A stretch of 8,201 nt of DNA from contig JAEYSR010000202.1 in the NCBI GenBank assembly GCA_023434535.1, positions 1 to 8,201 of the forward strand, in the 5' to 3' direction. This DNA is from Actinomycetes bacterium. GTDB lineage: Bacteria; Actinomycetota; Acidimicrobiia; Acidimicrobiales; Microtrichaceae. The first letter of the stretch is position 1. The number at the start of each line of letters is the position of its first letter. The notes beneath the pieces were generated by a model. That model saw only the letters and a program-made list of their open reading frames with translations. It was not told where the DNA came from and did no database searches. Of the stretch, positions 5,858-8,201 are shown piece by piece. Made by a program: the position numbers and the translations under genes.

Positions 5858-7203
5858 GGGCAGCCGTCGAAGATGTCCGGCACCGAACCGTCGTCCGCGC
5901 CCGGTGGCTCCCACCGCACGAGAATCTGCTCGTACGCAGCGACCAGCTCGTCGTCGGTCATCGCGGCGATGCCGTCGACGTCCACGTCGATGACATCCGC
6001 GTCGGCGGCCACGAGCAACTCGAGATCGGCCCGTGACCACCCGCCGTCGGACGTGTCGAGGACCGGACCGGACTCGGCGTCGTCGGACGAACCTGGTGCC
6101 TCGGACTCGATGTCGACGTCCTCGAAGGACCAGACGTCGCCGCCACGAGCCTCCTTCAGCTGCTCGAACCTGATCACGAGGTCGGCGTCGGACAGGGCCG
6201 GGACACCGTCGGGCGTGAGATCGGCCAGCTCCTCCCCCGCCGCGTCGACGAGCAACGCCTCCACCTCCGATCGTGTGAGCGGACCATCGCTCGTCTCGAC
6301 CCTCGTCGCGTCGAACTCCTCCGGCTCGTCGCCGCCCTGGAACTCCATCGCCGGCTTCTCCGAGACGGTTGCGGGGTCCGGGGCTGCGACGGTGACATCG
6401 GCGCCCAGGTCGAACACGGTCAGATCCATCCGGGTGCCATACGTCGACGTCGCGGGGATCTCGACGTAGGTGCAGCCCTCGAGGCTCTCCGGCAGCTCGC
6501 CCTCGAATTCGACAGTCATGCGTCGAAGGCGGTTCTGGCCGTCGATCCGGACCGTGACCGCCATGGTGATCGAGTCCGTCAGCATCGCCTGCAGTCGCTG
6601 CGCCCGCGCCGCGTCAGGATCGTCGCCTCCGGCATCCTCGGGGGTGCCGTCCTCCCGATCGCCGAGGAGCGCCTGTGCGCGGGCATAGCTGAGGCGGCCC
6701 TCGTAGACCGACACCCGCTCGCCGTCGATCTCTTCCGGATCTCGCTCACGGACCTCCTCGGCCCCGCGGAGGACGTCCGCCATTGCGTTGAACGACATGG
6801 ACGACCCCTGTCGGAGCTGCTCCTCCGGGACACGCCACCACCCGTCGGTGGCCGGTGTCCGGCGCTCGTACGCCACACCGTCGACGTACCGGAGCTCCGT
6901 CGGCGCCTCTGACTCGCCGTTCGGGTCGATCTCTGCCCCTTCCGCCGGAGTGAAGGTCACGGTCGCGGCGGCGTCGTCACCTGCGAACTCACCCTCTTGG
7001 AGGAAGGTCACGACAGACGGCACCTCGACCTGCATCCGAAACCGACCGGTGCCGTCCAGCGTGGAGATCGCTGCTGCGACCGCCTGCTCGGCATCTCCAT
7101 CGGCGTTCAACACCTGATCGCCGTCGTCGCTGCAACCTGCCAACCCCAGGCCCACCAACGCCGGGAACACCACGCACACCAACGACACCCTGATCCAACG
7201 CAC
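5851..7203 (-). CDS. Secreted acidic lipoprotein, LppX/LprG-like N-terminus with two C-terminal modules (paralogue 2)
   Basis: A 450-residue predicted lipoprotein of unknown function. The signal peptide MRWIR plus a hydrophobic core ends in a canonical lipobox LAGC with C24 lipidated. The N-terminal region has GTGRF (51), GEFAGDD (71), VDGVAYE (107) and GWW (121), at nearly the same positions as in the convergent paralogue. A shared AAPDPATV (273-280) closes this region. Two C-terminal modules follow at about 302-349 and 382-428, joined by an acidic linker. C244 and C448 (two residues from the end) match C279 and C465 of the paralogue. The start is a GTG with AGGAG seven bases upstream (7211-7215). 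Overall identity to the paralogue is modest outside these blocks, so the duplication is old. A lipid-carrier or envelope role is possible by analogy with LprG, but the C-terminal modules are not part of that family. Confidence 0.88.
   Translation of the reverse strand: MRWIRVSLVCVVFPALVGLGLAGCSDDGDQVLNADGDAEQAVAAAISTLDGTGRFRMQVEVPSVVTFLQEGEFAGDDAAATVTFTPAEGAEIDPNGESEAPTELRYVDGVAYERRTPATDGWWRVPEEQLRQGSSMSFNAMADVLRGAEEVRERDPEEIDGERVSVYEGRLSYARAQALLGDREDGTPEDAGGDDPDAARAQRLQAMLTDSITMAVTVRIDGQNRLRRMTVEFEGELPESLEGCTYVEIPATSTYGTRMDLTVFDLGADVTVAAPDPATVSEKPAMEFQGGDEPEEFDATRVETSDGPLTRSEVEALLVDAAGEELADLTPDGVPALSDADLVIRFEQLKEARGGDVWSFEDVDIESEAPGSSDDAESGPVLDTSDGGWSRADLELLVAADADVIDVDVDGIAAMTDDELVAAYEQILVRWEPPGADDGSVPDIFDGCPA
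5920..6300 (-). repeat. Two copies of the C-terminal module in lipoprotein 2
   Basis: Residues 302-349 (ETSDGPLTRSEVE to VPALSDADLVIRFEQ) and 382-428 (DTSDGGWSRADLE to IAAMTDDELVAAYEQ) align with each other and with the two copies in the convergent gene. The four copies share [ST]SDG-x-[WL]-[TS]-R-x-[DE]-[LV], then about 20 residues, then [VI]-[PA]-A-[LM]-[SPT]-[DE]-x-[DQE]-L-V-x2-[YF]-[ED]-[QR]. The second copy of lipoprotein 1 is the most diverged at its start. I do not recognise a named domain. Confidence 0.75.
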
Positions 7204-7210
7204 GATCCCG

Positions 7211-7216
7211 CTCCTC
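7211..7216 (-). promoter_or_regulatory. Ribosome binding site of lipoprotein 2
   Basis: GAGGAG-type purine run (within GAGAGGAG) on the minus strand with a seven-base spacer to the GTG at 7203. It fixes the start and yields a normal lipoprotein signal peptide. Confidence 0.65.
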
Positions 7217-7226
7217 TCGTCCCGGT

Positions 7227-7238
7227 CCGAGGGTACCG
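7227..7238 (-). promoter_or_regulatory. Promoter element CGGTACCCTCGG with -10 box TACCCT
   Basis: This minus-strand copy of the 12-mer also lies upstream of lipoprotein 1. The -10 box TACCCT is at 7230-7235 and the element ends 23 bases before the GTG start, giving a short leader with the Shine-Dalgarno. It sits just downstream of the groEL terminator, so lipoprotein 2 is probably transcribed on its own. Confidence 0.5.
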
Positions 7239-7256
7239 ATCCCGCTCCCGGACGCG

Positions 7257-7288
7257 ACGAAGGGCGGCCCCGGAGGGCCGCCCTTCGT
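7257..7288 (-). terminator. Perfect 14-bp GC-rich hairpin after groEL
   Basis: ACGAAGGGCGGCCC and its exact reverse complement GGGCCGCCCTTCGT enclose a four-base loop (CGGA on plus). It lies about 50 bases past the groEL stop and before the lipoprotein promoter, the expected place for a transcription terminator. No T-tract follows, which is common for actinobacterial hairpin terminators. Confidence 0.75.
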
Positions 7289-7299
7289 GCAGTTCCGAC

Positions 7300-7320
7300 G
7301 ATCAGACGGCTTGTCTGATC
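7300..7320 (-). terminator. Second hairpin between groEL stop and main terminator
   Basis: GATCAGAC and GTCTGATC form a perfect 8-bp stem with a five-base loop, 15 bases past the groEL stop codon. It could be an auxiliary terminator or a 3'-end stabilising stem for the groEL message. Confidence 0.45.
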
Positions 7321-7335
7321 AGAACGCTGGCCGGA

Positions 7336-8201
7336 TCAGAAGTCCATGCCGCCCATGTCCGGAGCGCCGGCGGCGGCCTTCTCCGGAGCGTCGGCCACGA
7401 CGGCCTCGGTGGTGAGGAACAGGGCGGCGATCGACGCGGCGTTCTGCAGCGCCGAGCGGGTCACCTTGGCGGCATCGATGATGCCGGCGGCGACCAGGTC
7501 CTGGTACTCGCCGGTGGCGGCGTTCAGGCCCTCCGACGGGTTCGACAGCGAGCGGACACGCTCGACCACGACGCCGCCCTCGAGGCCGGCGTTCTCGGCG
7601 ATCTGCTTGATCGGCCCCTCGAGCGAGCGGGAGATCAGCGTGGCGCCGGTGGCCTCGTCGCCCTCGAGCTTCTTGATGAGCTCGTCGACCGCGGCCTGGG
7701 CACGGAGCAGGGTCACGCCACCGCCGGCGACGACGCCCTCCTCGATCGCGGCCTTGGTCGTGGACACGGCGTCCTCGATGCGGTGCTTCTTCTCCTTGAG
7801 CTCCACCTCGGTGGCGGCGCCGACCTTGAGGACGGCCACGCCGCCGGACAGCTTGGCGAGGCGCTCCTGGAGCTTCTCCCGGTCGTAGTCCGAGTCGGTG
7901 TTGTCGATCTCGGCCTTGATCTGGGCGATGCGACCGTCGAGCTCGTCCTTGGAGCCGCCGCCGTTGATGATCGTGGTCTCGTCCTTGGTGACGACGACCT
8001 TGTCGGCGGAGCCGAGCAGGCTGAGGTCGATCGAGTCGAGCTTGAGGCCGACCTCCTCGGAGACGACCTGGCCGCCGGTGAGGATGGCCATGTCCTGCAG
8101 CATCGCCTTGCGACGCTCGCCGAAGCCCGGAGCCTTGACGGCCACCGAGTTGAAGGTGCCACGGATCTTGTTGACGACCAGGGTGGCCAGGGCCTCGCCC
8201 T
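7336..8201 (-). CDS. groL: Chaperonin GroEL (Hsp60), C-terminal part; 5' end outside window
   Basis: GroEL forms the double-ring ATP-driven folding chamber that works with GroES. The window holds the last 287 residues, roughly residues 255 to 541 of the usual chain, and the frame runs off the right edge. Visible landmarks: EALATLVVNK and VAVKAPGFGERRKAMLQD of the apical domain; IEDAVSTTK, whose Asp corresponds to the ATP-hydrolysis residue D398 of E. coli; the cpn60 signature AAIEEGVVAGGG; AGIIDAAKVTRSALQNA in the equatorial domain; and the tail ending DMGGMDF. That tail is the ordinary Gly-Met type rather than the His-rich type of some actinobacterial GroEL1 copies. An apparent start at 8145 is an internal Val (GTG) codon. 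The gene is intact as far as seen and is followed by two hairpins. Confidence 0.98.
   Translation of the reverse strand, partial: GEALATLVVNKIRGTFNSVAVKAPGFGERRKAMLQDMAILTGGQVVSEEVGLKLDSIDLSLLGSADKVVVTKDETTIINGGGSKDELDGRIAQIKAEIDNTDSDYDREKLQERLAKLSGGVAVLKVGAATEVELKEKKHRIEDAVSTTKAAIEEGVVAGGGVTLLRAQAAVDELIKKLEGDEATGATLISRSLEGPIKQIAENAGLEGGVVVERVRSLSNPSEGLNAATGEYQDLVAAGIIDAAKVTRSALQNAASIAALFLTTEAVVADAPEKAAAGAPDMGGMDF

Noticed and set aside
4461..5993. Plus-strand open frame of 510 codons overlapping lipoprotein 1
   Set aside because: It is an Arg-rich out-of-frame reading of the lipoprotein gene that runs on across the convergent stop region. No start context or motif supports it.
8103..8201. 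Independent short gene starting at 8145 within groEL
   Set aside because: The frame continues upstream with GroEL sequence (EALATLVVNK and following), so the apparent start is an internal GTG valine codon.
1..8201. CRISPR array, tRNA/rRNA, transposon ends or prophage
   Set aside because: I found no regularly spaced direct repeats, cloverleaf-like sequence, transposase or integrase, or phage genes. The only repeats are the protein-level modules, the shared 12-mer and the hairpins listed.

Overview
The window is very GC-rich and densely coded, and it reads as a piece of a high-GC actinobacterial chromosome. GTG starts are common, two promoters have a TAnnnT-type -10 box, and there is a GroEL2-like chaperonin with a GGMDF tail. 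The shape of the two lipoproteins and the GGTACCCT promoter motif suggest the class Acidimicrobiia, but that placement is inference only. I see no tRNA, rRNA, CRISPR array, transposase or phage gene. Nothing in composition suggests recent transfer.

Left part (1-4174, all minus strand): a compact three-gene operon read right to left. It holds a TauE/SafE-family membrane anion exporter (4174-3227), the sulfurtransferase FdhD (3194-2316) and an FdhF/YdeP-family molybdopterin oxidoreductase (2323-26). The last two genes overlap by 8 bases. FdhD is the factor that sulfurates the molybdenum cofactor of formate-dehydrogenase-type enzymes, so its pairing with the oxidoreductase is a clear maturation-factor and client arrangement. 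The exporter's substrate cannot be read from sequence.

Middle part (4175-7256): a 224-base divergent promoter region, then two convergent genes for acidic secreted lipoproteins (4399-5805 on plus, 7203-5851 on minus) separated by only 45 bases. The two are paralogues. They share an N-terminal region resembling the LppX/LprG-type lipoprotein fold, a conserved pair of cysteines (one close to the C-terminus), and two copies each of a roughly 45-residue C-terminal module that I do not recognise. Both are preceded by the same 12-base promoter element. This is the least explained part of the window.

Right part (7257-8201): the 3' two-fifths to half of a groEL gene on the minus strand, running off the right edge, followed by two perfect hairpins before the next lipoprotein promoter.
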